Shown here: positions 8,141-14,177 of the stretch, piece after piece
Layout: each line of letters begins with the position of its first letter
Position numbering within the stretch: position 1 is the first letter of the stretch
Source of the DNA: Cyclobacteriaceae bacterium
Lineage (GTDB): Bacteria > Bacteroidota > Bacteroidia > Cytophagales > Cyclobacteriaceae
Reading direction: 5' to 3'
Assembly: GCA_016787605.1 (NCBI GenBank)
Contig: JAEUUE010000108.1
Span: 1-45,484 of the forward strand
DNA: 45,484 nt
Translations under genes and position numbers: made by a program
The notes under the pieces: model-generated
The model's input: only the letters and a program-made list of their open reading frames with translations
What the model was told of the DNA's origin: nothing
Databases searched by the model: none

Positions 8141-9442
8141 ATGCAAAAAGCCAGGGAGTCCCAAACTACGGTCCGCGCAATTCAATGGACCTGGAGCAAA
8201 ATAAAGGGCCAAAAACACCCCATTAAGCTAGTTGTCACCCATCAGCGGCAGAAGAAGTATTACCCCATCAAATTCGAGGGTGATAACCTGTTCCTGACGG
8301 CGAAGGAATGGGAGTCAATAGACGGAGAGAAGAAGAACCCCCGGGGAAGGCTTCGCAAGATCAAAGAAGCCATAGATACGGCAAAGACATCGGCGACAGC
8401 GGCACGAAATCAGGTAACGGCTAATAACGTCCCTTTCACCTTTGAACGGTTCGACCTGGAGTATGAAGTACAGGAATCGAAGTCAGGGTTCCTGGTAACC
8501 TTTGAGAAGCACCTGGAAGCCCTCAAAAGCGAAAAGCGGATAGGAACCTATCGGGCGTACTCTAACGCGCTGGCGGCCTTTAAAGCGTTTCGCGGAGGCC
8601 GTGACCTGGCCCCTATTGACCTCACCCCTACACTTCTCAAGCAGTTTGAAACCTATATGCTTGACGTGCGCAACGTGGGACGAAATACCGTTGCCATGTA
8701 TGCGCGTGCTCTTCGCGTGGTATTCAACCTTTGCGCAGAATCTAACCCTGGCTTGAAGGAGTTTTACCCCTTTGCCCTAAGGCAGAATGACCGTCACCGC
8801 TACCGCATCAGGACAGCGGCGGGAAAGAAGGCCGAGGCCCTGGAAGTTGAGCAGCTGCAAGCCTTCATTGATACCGAACCCGACAAGGATTCCCCCGAAT
8901 ATGAAGCGAAGCAATTGTTTCTTTTTTCCTTCTACGCCCAGGGAATGAATATGCGCGATATAGCGAACCTGAAATATCAGGATATCAAAGGACAGACTAT
9001 CACTTACATCAGGGAGAAGACCAAGCGGTCAGAGTCAGAGGAAACACCCCTGGAAATACCATTGACCGAACCACTACGCCGAATTATTAGGGCCATTGGT
9101 AACCCTGATAAGAGGCCACAAAGTTATGTGTTCGGAATCCTTCAGCATGGACTAACCCCATTACAACAAGACAGCAGAATCCGCGACAAGATCAAGAAGA
9201 CCAACAAGGCCCTGAAATCACTATGCCAGGCCGCAGGTTTACCCGTCATTTCAAGCTACACGGCGCGCCACAGTTACGCGACAATGTTACGCGACTCCGG
9301 CCAGTCAATTGAAACGATAAAGGAACTTTTAGGGCATAGTGACGTGCGGGTGACTGAAGCCTACCTGAAACGCTTTGACCTGAAGAAGAAACGGGACATT
9401 AACGAACGGTTACAATCACTTTTTAAACTTCAATCAGCATGA
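8141..9442 (+). CDS. int: Tyrosine recombinase / integrase
   Basis: The 433-residue product is a tyrosine-type site-specific recombinase: N-terminal arm-binding region (1-100), SAM-like core-binding region (about 115-210) and C-terminal catalytic domain (about 235-420). Visible catalytic residues are Arg in MNMRDIANL (about 272), a Lys in EKTKR (about 295), Arg in YTARHSYAT (about 376; the usual box II His is Tyr, as often in Bacteroidota integrases), His in LLGHSD (about 399) and nucleophile Tyr in TEAYLKRF (about 408). A GTG at 8096 would lengthen it by 15 residues but lies in the putative arm repeats, so I prefer ATG 8141. It should catalyse integration and excision at the tRNA-Thr site. 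It overlaps the next gene by 4 nt. Confidence 0.93.
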   Translation: MQKARESQTTVRAIQWTWSKIKGQKHPIKLVVTHQRQKKYYPIKFEGDNLFLTAKEWESIDGEKKNPRGRLRKIKEAIDTAKTSATAARNQVTANNVPFTFERFDLEYEVQESKSGFLVTFEKHLEALKSEKRIGTYRAYSNALAAFKAFRGGRDLAPIDLTPTLLKQFETYMLDVRNVGRNTVAMYARALRVVFNLCAESNPGLKEFYPFALRQNDRHRYRIRTAAGKKAEALEVEQLQAFIDTEPDKDSPEYEAKQLFLFSFYAQGMNMRDIANLKYQDIKGQTITYIREKTKRSESEETPLEIPLTEPLRRIIRAIGNPDKRPQSYVFGILQHGLTPLQQDSRIRDKIKKTNKALKSLCQAAGLPVISSYTARHSYATMLRDSGQSIETIKELLGHSDVRVTEAYLKRFDLKKKRDINERLQSLFKLQSA

Positions 9443-9954
9443 AACAGAAAGAAGAGTCCTTCGCCGAAAAGAAGAGAAGGGCATATCTCCAATATTGCCT
9501 TTGGATTGCCCGACAGGATAAGACAAAAGCGACCGAGTTTTTCGATAATGGCTGTGTACCAATTGACGATGTGATCAGGCTTGTTGACTGGTATTCAAAA
9601 CTGGAAAAACAGGACCTTGCCGACTACCTGGACATTAGCAAGAAGCACCATAACCTTGCCATGAAAGAAGCAACGGCAAGAAAGCTGGAAAAGGAAAAGC
9701 AGGCCGGCCGAGGTAAAAAAAGCGGCGAAGCCAGGAGAAATGAAACTGAAAACATAAAGAAACTGCTTAAGGAATTTACTATTCAGTACAAAAAGGACTT
9801 AATGAGAGATAAACCATACTTCTGGAAAGAGATTTCAGTTTCCCTTCTGAAGGATAAGATTCTTTCTTCATTCATGCCTAAGCATTCACACATCAAGAGA
9901 GATAAGAGAACTCTTAGAGGTTACCTGAATACATTCTGGAAAGAAGTGTATTAA
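9439..9954 (+). CDS. Hypothetical element protein, highly charged
   Basis: The 171-residue protein is cotranscribed with the integrase (ATGA overlap). It is rich in Lys and Glu with a long predicted helical middle (KKHHNLAMKEATARKLEKEK, then QAGRGKKSGEARRNE) and a basic C-terminus (HSHIKRDKRTLRGYL). I recognise no family. Its charge and position suggest a DNA-associated accessory protein such as a recombination or copy control factor, but that is only inference. Codon use is more A-rich than in the flanking host genes. Confidence 0.6.
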   Translation: MKQKEESFAEKKRRAYLQYCLWIARQDKTKATEFFDNGCVPIDDVIRLVDWYSKLEKQDLADYLDISKKHHNLAMKEATARKLEKEKQAGRGKKSGEARRNETENIKKLLKEFTIQYKKDLMRDKPYFWKEISVSLLKDKILSSFMPKHSHIKRDKRTLRGYLNTFWKEVY

Positions 9955-10016
9955 CTACTTCTTTTGCTTAGAACAAGGGATACTGCAGAACATAAGCAAC
10001 GGAAGGAAGTAGGTCA

Positions 10017-10064
10017 GTAAACAAGTCTAACCCCCTACCCCCTAGAAGAGATTAGACTGTTTAC
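10017..10064. other. Long inverted repeat with C-rich loop
   Basis: The 14-nt arm 10017-10030 (GTAAACAAGTCTAA) pairs with the 13-nt arm 10052-10064 (TTAGACTGTTTAC) with one bulged A. The 21-nt loop contains a C-rich direct repeat (ccccctaccccctag). No T run follows, so it is not a clear intrinsic terminator. An operator, an origin or an RNA structure is possible. Confidence 0.6.
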
Positions 10065-10228
10065 CAGGACACTGCGTCACATGAAGTTTCCGTATAGTTT
10101 AGCTTTGGCTGTGATCGGGTGCAAGTCTTTAGAACCCCTTCTATCACATTTAACTGGATTTGAACCCTTGTCGGGGAACGCCAGCTTCTTCGCCCTGCTG
10201 TATCGTCTATGTTTCGGAGCAATGATAG

Positions 10229-10375
10229 TTGACGCAATGGGGGCCAAACAGCGCAGATGAGATCGAACACGGTTCAACTGCAAAAAGGCTTCAGAAAGTT
10301 ATTGGCGATAAAAAGTCCATCAGAGAATTTGCAATCGAACACGGTTCAACTGCATTTGCTGCTAGTGACGACTAA
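10229..10375 (+). CDS. Possible small ORF containing a duplicated peptide
   Basis: A TTG-initiated frame encodes 48 residues and contains the peptide EHGSTA twice, encoded by the two 21-bp repeats 72 bp apart. The middle (KVIGDKKSIREFA) resembles the helix pair of small XRE-type regulators. There is no clear ribosome site and no ATG, so it may be a remnant of a repressor gene or not coding at all. It ends 33 bp before the HTH gene. Confidence 0.22.
   Translation: MTQWGPNSADEIEHGSTAKRLQKVIGDKKSIREFAIEHGSTAFAASDD
10262..10354. repeat. Two 21-bp direct repeats, 72 bp apart
   Basis: The 21-bp sequence beginning atcgaacacggttcaac is present exactly at 10262-10282 and 10334-10354. It lies just upstream of the HTH operon. 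A protein-binding operator or iteron pair is possible, as is an internal duplication of a small gene, because the spacing is a multiple of three. Confidence 0.75.
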
Positions 10376-10408
10376 GGGAGGTAGTAACTTTCGGAAAATT
10401 CAGCAAGT

Positions 10409-10663
10409 ATGACGACCAATCCATTTGAAACCCTTAGCCAACAAATTGAAAGCCTCCGCGCCGAAGTATCGGACCTGAAGGGCCGTATTTCCTCGCCGAA
10501 GTCGGAGGGCAAAAAATTCTATTCTATCCCGGAAGCTGCAGCGGAAACGGGGGTTTCCAAGATCACCCTTTACCGTGGCGTTGAGTCTGGAAAGATTCCT
10601 AGCAAGAAAATTGGCAGCAGGGTTTTGATTCCGGCGGCCTATTTCGATAGGACTATTGGATGA
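10409..10663 (+). CDS. Helix-turn-helix DNA-binding protein (excisionase/MerR-like)
   Basis: The 84-residue protein has a short N-terminal coiled coil (LSQQIESLRAEVSDLKGRI, about 8-27). A winged-helix domain of the HTH_17/excisionase type follows: FYSIPEAAAETGVSKITLYR (about 37-56), then VESGKIPSKKIGSRVLIPAAYFDR. This architecture binds DNA and in integrated elements commonly acts as excisionase or regulator. It starts the second gene cluster of the element and overlaps the next gene by 4 nt. Confidence 0.8.
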   Translation: MTTNPFETLSQQIESLRAEVSDLKGRISSPKSEGKKFYSIPEAAAETGVSKITLYRGVESGKIPSKKIGSRVLIPAAYFDRTIG

Positions 10664-11040
10664 TGAATATGGAAGACTGCGTACCTGAGCAAGCCGAAAA
10701 TACGGGTTTTAACGGTCGCGATGAGCGCGGGCGGTTTATCGTTGGCAATGCTGGCAGGCCGCCAATGAGCCAGGGTAAGATTTCAAAAATTATCCGTGAA
10801 TGCTTCGCCGAATTTCTACGGGCAAAAGTTCAGGACACGAACGAGCTGGAAAAGATTTACCAGGATCTTACCGCAAAGGAAAAGGCGCGGTTTCTAATTG
10901 AAATTAAATCTTTCAACGTGCCCAAGCTGCAAAGTGTGGGAATCCGGGAGGAAGGCGAACAGAAAGCCGTGATTAATTTCTCTAAACTTTCAGAGGCTGC
11001 ATTAAAGGAAGTATTAGCAAACACAACGACAAATGAATGA
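10660..11040 (+). CDS. DUF5681-like / small-terminase-like phage protein
   Basis: The 126-residue protein contains DERGRFIVGNAGRPP near residue 20, the motif (GRFxxGNxGRP) typical of a family of small phage and island proteins annotated DUF5681 or terminase-small-subunit-like. A helical region (SKIIRECFAEFLRA) and an LPKLQS-like segment (NVPKLQSVGIREEGE) follow. The exact role is unknown. If it is a terminase-like DNA-binding protein it hints at a phage satellite, but no packaging or capsid gene is present. It overlaps the HTH gene by 4 nt and the next small gene by 8 nt. Confidence 0.55.
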   Translation: MMNMEDCVPEQAENTGFNGRDERGRFIVGNAGRPPMSQGKISKIIRECFAEFLRAKVQDTNELEKIYQDLTAKEKARFLIEIKSFNVPKLQSVGIREEGEQKAVINFSKLSEAALKEVLANTTTNE

Positions 11041-11182
11041 GGAAAAAATCTATACGCTGTTAGGCGGCCAAAAGTTGACGGCAGAGGAATTGAAAAAATT
11101 ACAGGCCATTCAGCCCGTTATAGTTCGATGGATGACCGATGACGAAATGAAAGAAGCAATTGAGCGAATCAAAGATGAGTAA
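11033..11182 (+). CDS. Small hypothetical protein, 49 aa
   Basis: An ATG at 11033 opens a 49-codon frame ending at TAA 11180-11182. It overlaps the previous stop by 8 nt and ends 2 nt before the next ATG, which supports translation as part of the operon. The product is acidic-helical with a segment GGQKLTAEELKKLQ that resembles NGTCLTPAQFERLQ in the next gene. Function is unknown. Confidence 0.6.
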   Translation: MNEEKIYTLLGGQKLTAEELKKLQAIQPVIVRWMTDDEMKEAIERIKDE

Positions 11183-11184
11183 CG

Positions 11185-11394
11185 ATGAGACAAATCAGTA
11201 GATCAGAAACCGCAGAGGAACTACCAAACGGCTTTATCAAGCTGGCAAATGGTACTTGCCTCACTCCTGCGCAGTTTGAGCGATTACAGGAAGTTGACGC
11301 CGAAACACTTTACATTTTGTTTGTCGATCCTGTATTGCAGACCAAGAGAACCGAGGCAGGCGACAAATCACCGATTATTGAATTTAAAGACTAA
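11185..11394 (+). CDS. Small hypothetical protein, 69 aa
   Basis: This 69-residue product lies 2 nt after the preceding stop and 6 nt before the next gene, in the same run of overlapping genes. It contains the LTPAQFERLQ segment shared in pattern with the 49-residue neighbour. No known family is recognised. Confidence 0.6.
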   Translation: MRQISRSETAEELPNGFIKLANGTCLTPAQFERLQEVDAETLYILFVDPVLQTKRTEAGDKSPIIEFKD

Positions 11395-11400
11395 AAGACT

Positions 11401-11850
11401 ATGGAAACAGTAGAACTACTTTCACAGATCGAATTTGAAAGGCTGGCCTTGCTGGTGGCTACTAAGGGAAGGGACATGAAACCCGAAGACCCGGAGCGAC
11501 TACGGGAGCAAATAGCTTTGCGCAAGCAGCGGGAAGAAGAAGCCCAGGCCAAGCGATTTGCTGAACGACAGGCCCGACTTCAACAACTTAACGAGGAAGC
11601 CAAAGCAAACACGCCACCCGCACCAGTAGTTGCAGATCAACCACAGACGGAAGGCTGGCAGCCGTTTATTTCAGACCCCAGGGCCGCTGTATTAATAAAG
11701 AAAGACCCGCATGGAAATGTTATCGGCTTTGCTTGTCGCAAAAAGCTGGACGGCAGGACGCTGCCCCTGGTTCAGTTTGAAAACCTTTCAGCCGGACCGA
11801 TCGGGAATTTTCTGCTTTGTGCTGCGGAGCTTAGAAAAATGCTTTCATGA
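11401..11850 (+). CDS. Hypothetical protein with coiled coil
   Basis: The 149-residue protein has an N-terminal helix and a strongly charged coiled coil (about 32-75: REQIALRKQREEEAQAKRF, then ERQARLQQLNEEAK). A Pro-rich linker (PPAPVV) leads to a compact C-terminal domain (about 95-149) with strands AAVLIKKDPHGNVIGFACR and LPLVQFENL. It is not recognised. It overlaps the peptidase gene by 4 nt, so the two may work together, for example as adaptor and protease. That is inference only. Confidence 0.6.
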   Translation: METVELLSQIEFERLALLVATKGRDMKPEDPERLREQIALRKQREEEAQAKRFAERQARLQQLNEEAKANTPPAPVVADQPQTEGWQPFISDPRAAVLIKKDPHGNVIGFACRKKLDGRTLPLVQFENLSAGPIGNFLLCAAELRKMLS

Positions 11851-12260
11851 ATATGTACGTACCAACACGGCTAACCATCCATGAAGCCGGTCACGCTGTG
11901 GTCGCCCATGTCCTGGGGGTTCCTTTTGAAGGTGTAACCATTCGGGCAGAGGGCGATACTCACGGGCGACTTTTGACAAGTACCTTCTTTGATCGGACGC
12001 ATGGACCCTGGGCGGCTGCGCTGGTTTATGCCGCTGGCCCAGCTGCTGAAAAATTGAAATTCGGCAATGACAGCGACTACGGCAGAGACGACTACCGGGG
12101 CATGACGGGTAACGTCCCCCCTCATATGGTCGCAACGGCCTACCAGGAAGCAGAGGACCTGCTTAGGAAGCATTGGCCAAAGGTTGAGGCACTGGCAAAG
12201 CAACTGGAATGGAGAGGAACACTAACGCACGATGAGTGCGTGAAGATATGGGCAGTCTGA
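11847..12260 (+). CDS. Stand-alone M41 (FtsH-type) metallopeptidase domain
   Basis: The 137-residue protein carries the zinc site IHEAGHAVV (His12, Glu13, His16) and a downstream AAGPAAE (62-68) followed by an Asp cluster (NDSDYGRDDYRG). This matches the GGRAAEE and Asp-containing region that supplies the third zinc ligand in FtsH-family peptidase M41. FtsH is normally a membrane AAA+ protease of more than 600 residues. Here both the ATPase and the membrane anchor are absent. Such free M41 domains are seen in mobile elements but their targets are unknown. It is the last gene of the operon and overlaps the previous one by ATGA. Confidence 0.75.
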   Translation: MNMYVPTRLTIHEAGHAVVAHVLGVPFEGVTIRAEGDTHGRLLTSTFFDRTHGPWAAALVYAAGPAAEKLKFGNDSDYGRDDYRGMTGNVPPHMVATAYQEAEDLLRKHWPKVEALAKQLEWRGTLTHDECVKIWAV

Positions 12261-12423
12261 CTAGTACGTTTTTTCCCGTTGTCAATTCCGGGGTTTATCG
12301 GAAAGTCAATGATCCTAAGGATCGACTGCCCTAAAACCTTGCGCACCGAACGGGTCGGGTTTCATCAAGGGGTTTTAAAGTTTACCCAATTCATCCCCGG
12401 CTACCAGTAGGGCGCAAATTCTT

Positions 12424-12570
12424 GGAGGTTTTGGGGAAAGCCTCCCGCTCACCTCTAGGAGTGTGGGCGTTATCCTGCGGCCTTCCCATAAACGGGCCGC
12501 CCCGATCTCCAGGAGGTCGGGTAATATCAGGGGTCAGTTCCCTTACCGGGGCTGGCCCTTTTTATTTTTC
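12424..12570 (+). ncRNA. Candidate structured RNA: four hairpins plus intrinsic terminator
   Basis: Four hairpins follow each other with short linkers: 12424-12445 (nine pairs, GGGG loop), 12447-12468 (GCTCAC with GTGGGC, wobble pairs), 12477-12500 (GCGGCC/GGCCGC) and 12501-12521 (CCCGATCT with AGGTCGGG). A terminator hairpin at 12531-12558 then runs into a T tract. The region lies after the last protein gene and is much richer in GC than the genes before it. The 65-codon frame crossing it has no supporting features. Its 5' end is unknown. It could be a separate small RNA or the structured 3' end of the operon mRNA. I recognise no known RNA family. Confidence 0.55.
12531..12570 (+). terminator. 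Intrinsic terminator of the element operon / RNA
   Basis: GGGTCAG (12531-12537) pairs with CTGGCCC (12552-12558), with an inner CCC/GGG extension. TTTTT-A-TTTTT follows (12559-12569). This is a textbook intrinsic terminator on the + strand. Confidence 0.85.
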
Positions 12571-12749
12571 CAGTATCTCCGGGCGCACCAGGTCCAATAG
12601 TACGGCTGCCAGTAGTTAGCAAGCCACAAGTAGAGCCTTTGCCAGGTGGTTAATTCCATGCCCGAAAAGTAGGCTCCGGCGGTTCCAAAAAACGTTACTT
12701 TCTTGACGGTTTTCCTGATCGTATTAGACCCTTATTTGGGCACAAAAAA

Positions 12750-12766
12750 AGGGCTAATTCAGCCCT
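12750..12766 (-). terminator. Terminator downstream of tRNA-Thr, carried by the element
   Basis: On the minus strand AGGGCT-GAATT-AGCCCT is followed by a run of seven T. It lies about 70 nt past the 3' end of tRNA-Thr, inside the integrated element. The element therefore supplies both the tRNA 3' half and its terminator. Confidence 0.75.
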
Positions 12767-12769
12767 ATG

Positions 12770-12788
12770 TGTCAAACGCGTGTCAAAC
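12770..12788 (+). repeat. Right putative integrase arm sites (TGTCAAAC x2)
   Basis: TGTCAAAC occurs at 12770 and 12781, with the same orientation and 11-bp spacing as the pair at the left end (8097 and 8108). They lie about 50 bp inside the right core repeat. Arm-site function is inferred. Confidence 0.6.
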
Positions 12789-12836
12789 TTAATAGGGTCA
12801 TTAACGCTGATTGACCCGTAACTACTTGATTATCAG

Positions 12837-12954
<118 letters not shown>

Positions 12955-13389
12955 CCCCTAAATAGTGAGGGTGCTTTGCTCCAGCTTTATTGAAACCTTG
13001 ATTTTAGGGATTCTAGCAGCTCAGGATACCTAGCCAGGTTCCTGAAATATTGGGTTGATTTCATTGACTTTATGTGTCGTTCAATTTTCAGCGCTTGTTT
13101 TCTCGATTTGCACTCAATAACTAGAACAAGCTACCAATCACTGGCCCTTTTAGTGTAGCTTCTGCGAAAAGGAAAGTGGTTATGCCGATGGAGTCTTTCT
13201 AGAAGATCAATTGTTTGACCCACATAGTACTTGTCCAAAGACTTTGAGAATACTATATACACAACCACCTCATCAAGGTATCAGGTTTTATCGGGCAGGA
13301 TGTGCTTTCAGAAAAATAGTCAGGAAAATTGCGCCACGCTTGTACGGAAAACCTGTTCCAAAAAATGTTTATGAGCTCGAAAAAGTGGG
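12955..13389. mobile_element. Small GIY-YIG insert in the 5' side of tRNA-Thr
   Basis: This 435-bp, AT-richer stretch lies between two copies of the tRNA promoter plus 5' half (12879-12954 and 13390-13480). It contains one disrupted GIY-YIG nuclease gene and about 120 bp of leader. The layout is that of an insertion that carried its own promoter and tRNA 5' half, so that the tRNA gene was rebuilt. A tandem duplication with later decay is the alternative. Confidence 0.6.
12987..13268 (-). pseudogene. GIY-YIG nuclease gene with an in-frame TAG
   Basis: Read on the minus strand from a GTG at 13268-13266, the frame gives VVVYIVFSKSLDKYYVGQT, the GIY-YIG core with the YI and YYVG motifs. A basic LLERLHRHN region with the conserved Arg follows, then SYTKRASDW, a TAG stop, and LVLVIECKSRKQALKIERHI, then SMKS. 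The family typically has DWELV at the stop, so TAG most likely arose from GAG (Glu). Apart from this the 94-codon frame is intact to its TAA at 12987-12989. Full-length relatives in the URI/YhbQ group are 80-100 residues. The family cuts DNA, often as homing or repair nucleases. Here it is probably dead, unless the stop is read through. Confidence 0.85.
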
Positions 13390-13480
13390 AGTCAGTTGCT
13401 CTACCTCCCGATAACTATCGGGATGAGCTAAGGAGGCTAAAAGGAGGTGCAAAAATAGGGTAAAGTGGCGGTTATGCAAA
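13390..13480 (-). repeat. Promoter plus decayed tRNA-Thr 5' half, outer copy
   Basis: Matches 12879-12954 from tRNA nucleotide 33 back to the -33 box, except that 3 bp of the D loop are replaced by an 18-bp palindrome (13406-13423). The promoter part (TTTG 13480-13477, N19, TATTTTTG 13457-13450) is intact and points toward the GIY-YIG pseudogene. There is no 3' half, so no tRNA can form. Confidence 0.9.
13406..13423. repeat. 18-bp palindromic repeat inside the tRNA remnant
   Basis: TCCCGATAACTATCGGGA replaces AGC of the tRNA D loop. It differs by one base from the perfect palindrome at 35805-35822, so it belongs to a dispersed repeat family. Confidence 0.8.
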
Positions 13481-13506
13481 TCGATAGCCAAGCGCGCCGG
13501 TTTTCC

Positions 13507-13546
13507 CGCAGATCACGCGGACGTAATGCACGCAGATAAACGCAGA
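13507..13546. repeat. Degenerate ACGCAGAT-type short repeats
   Basis: CGCAGATCACGCGG, then CACGCAGATAAACGCAGA: a cluster of related octamers of a kind seen between genes in many bacterial genomes. No function is evident. The rest of 13481-13746 shows nothing I can name. Confidence 0.5.
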
Positions 13547-13746
13547 ATCAAATTACTGCGGACTTCAGCCTGGGTTTCAAATAGCCAAAAAAATCGAAGG
13601 GCCACAGAAATACCGGTTCCGTGAGGTAAGTGCGCTTGGCCCGCACCGGTGAGACTTATTCAAAATACGAACGCCTGGCTGGCATTAACCAGCTAACCTG
13701 TACGCTCTTCTTCCGCCAAAAAATCTGCGGGAAAGCGCCGGGCGGA

Positions 13747-13929
13747 CTAATGGTGCGCGTGCCGGGCTTCCTCTTCGCGATCCTCCTCCTTCGTGCCCCA
13801 CACATGATGGGTCAGCAGCTCAGGAGCCAGGATTGCCAGCGTTATCAACGTCAGCGCCAGCAGGGGAACAAACAAGATCGGCAACACGGAAGCCAGTAGG
13901 AACAATGCGAAAATGATGAAGATTTTCAT
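13747..13929 (-). CDS. Small membrane protein, 60 aa
   Basis: An ATG at 13929-13927 starts a 60-residue protein with one long hydrophobic stretch (about residues 3-40, enough for one or two helices) and a charged, His-rich tail (TKEEDREEEARHAHH). The frame extends further upstream, but those residues are not membrane-like and start at a poor position. Function is unknown. The His and acidic tail could bind metal, though nothing proves it. Confidence 0.55.
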   Translation of the reverse strand: MKIFIIFALFLLASVLPILFVPLLALTLITLAILAPELLTHHVWGTKEEDREEEARHAHH

Positions 13930-14102
13930 AACGCTTTGTTTAAGTGGAACATTCCTTTTACAAAGCATAGGTACCAAGAACCCAAAGTCATATCGACGAC
14001 AAATCTGCCGGTACACGATGATGGAAATCATTGACCTGGAAAATTGGGAGGAAATGGCCCTATCATGGACATTGGGCGCTAAGTACTGGGTACCATCCAC
14101 CT

Positions 14103-14177
14103 GGTTACTGGTTACCGGTTACCCCGACTCCGTGAGGCACTACGACGGGGCAGGCTGGTCACCGATTGCCGGTCACC
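14103..14177. repeat. Composite repeat: heptamers flanking a hairpin (copy 1)
   Basis: Three heptamers (GGTTACT, GGTTACC, GGTTACC at 14103-14123), a 37-bp hairpin core (14119-14155) and three more heptamers (GGTCACC, GATTGCC, GGTCACC at 14157-14177). The core is identical in reverse orientation to 24938-24974. The stop codon of the DUF349 gene (14173-14175) falls in the last heptamer. Confidence 0.85.

Larger units (their letters stand above)
9955..10408. other. Non-coding or weakly coding central region of the element
   Basis: About 450 bp between the integrase operon and the HTH operon. It holds a long hairpin (10017-10064), a pair of 21-bp direct repeats (10262-10282 and 10334-10354) and a possible 48-codon reading frame. 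Minus-strand frames at 10061-10283 look like chance. This is where an element of this kind could keep its operator or replication origin. Confidence 0.5.
12261..12836. other. Right non-coding end of the element
   Basis: About 575 bp with no convincing protein gene. Positions 12424-12570 form a hairpin-rich stretch ended by a T run (listed separately). From 12571 to 12745 I see nothing specific. Near the end are the tRNA terminator (12750-12766) and the right arm repeats (12770-12788). Confidence 0.6.

Noticed and set aside
10061-10283. Minus-strand frames and a T-arm-like sequence (ggatttgaaccc reversed) suggesting a tRNA or small gene
   Set aside because: The arm does not pair (AAGGG with CCAGT), no acceptor stem can be drawn, and the frames have no recognisable features.
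12422-12619. A 65-codon frame at the end of the element
   Set aside because: It crosses four hairpins and an intrinsic terminator, so an RNA is a better explanation than a protein.
13390-13437. A second functional tRNA-Thr
   Set aside because: Only the 5' half is present and the D loop is disrupted by an 18-bp palindrome. No 3' half follows.
13615-13635. A third copy of the hairpin core (ttccgtgaggtaagtgc resembles part of it)
   Set aside because: Only about ten bases match, the stem bases are missing and no heptamers flank it.
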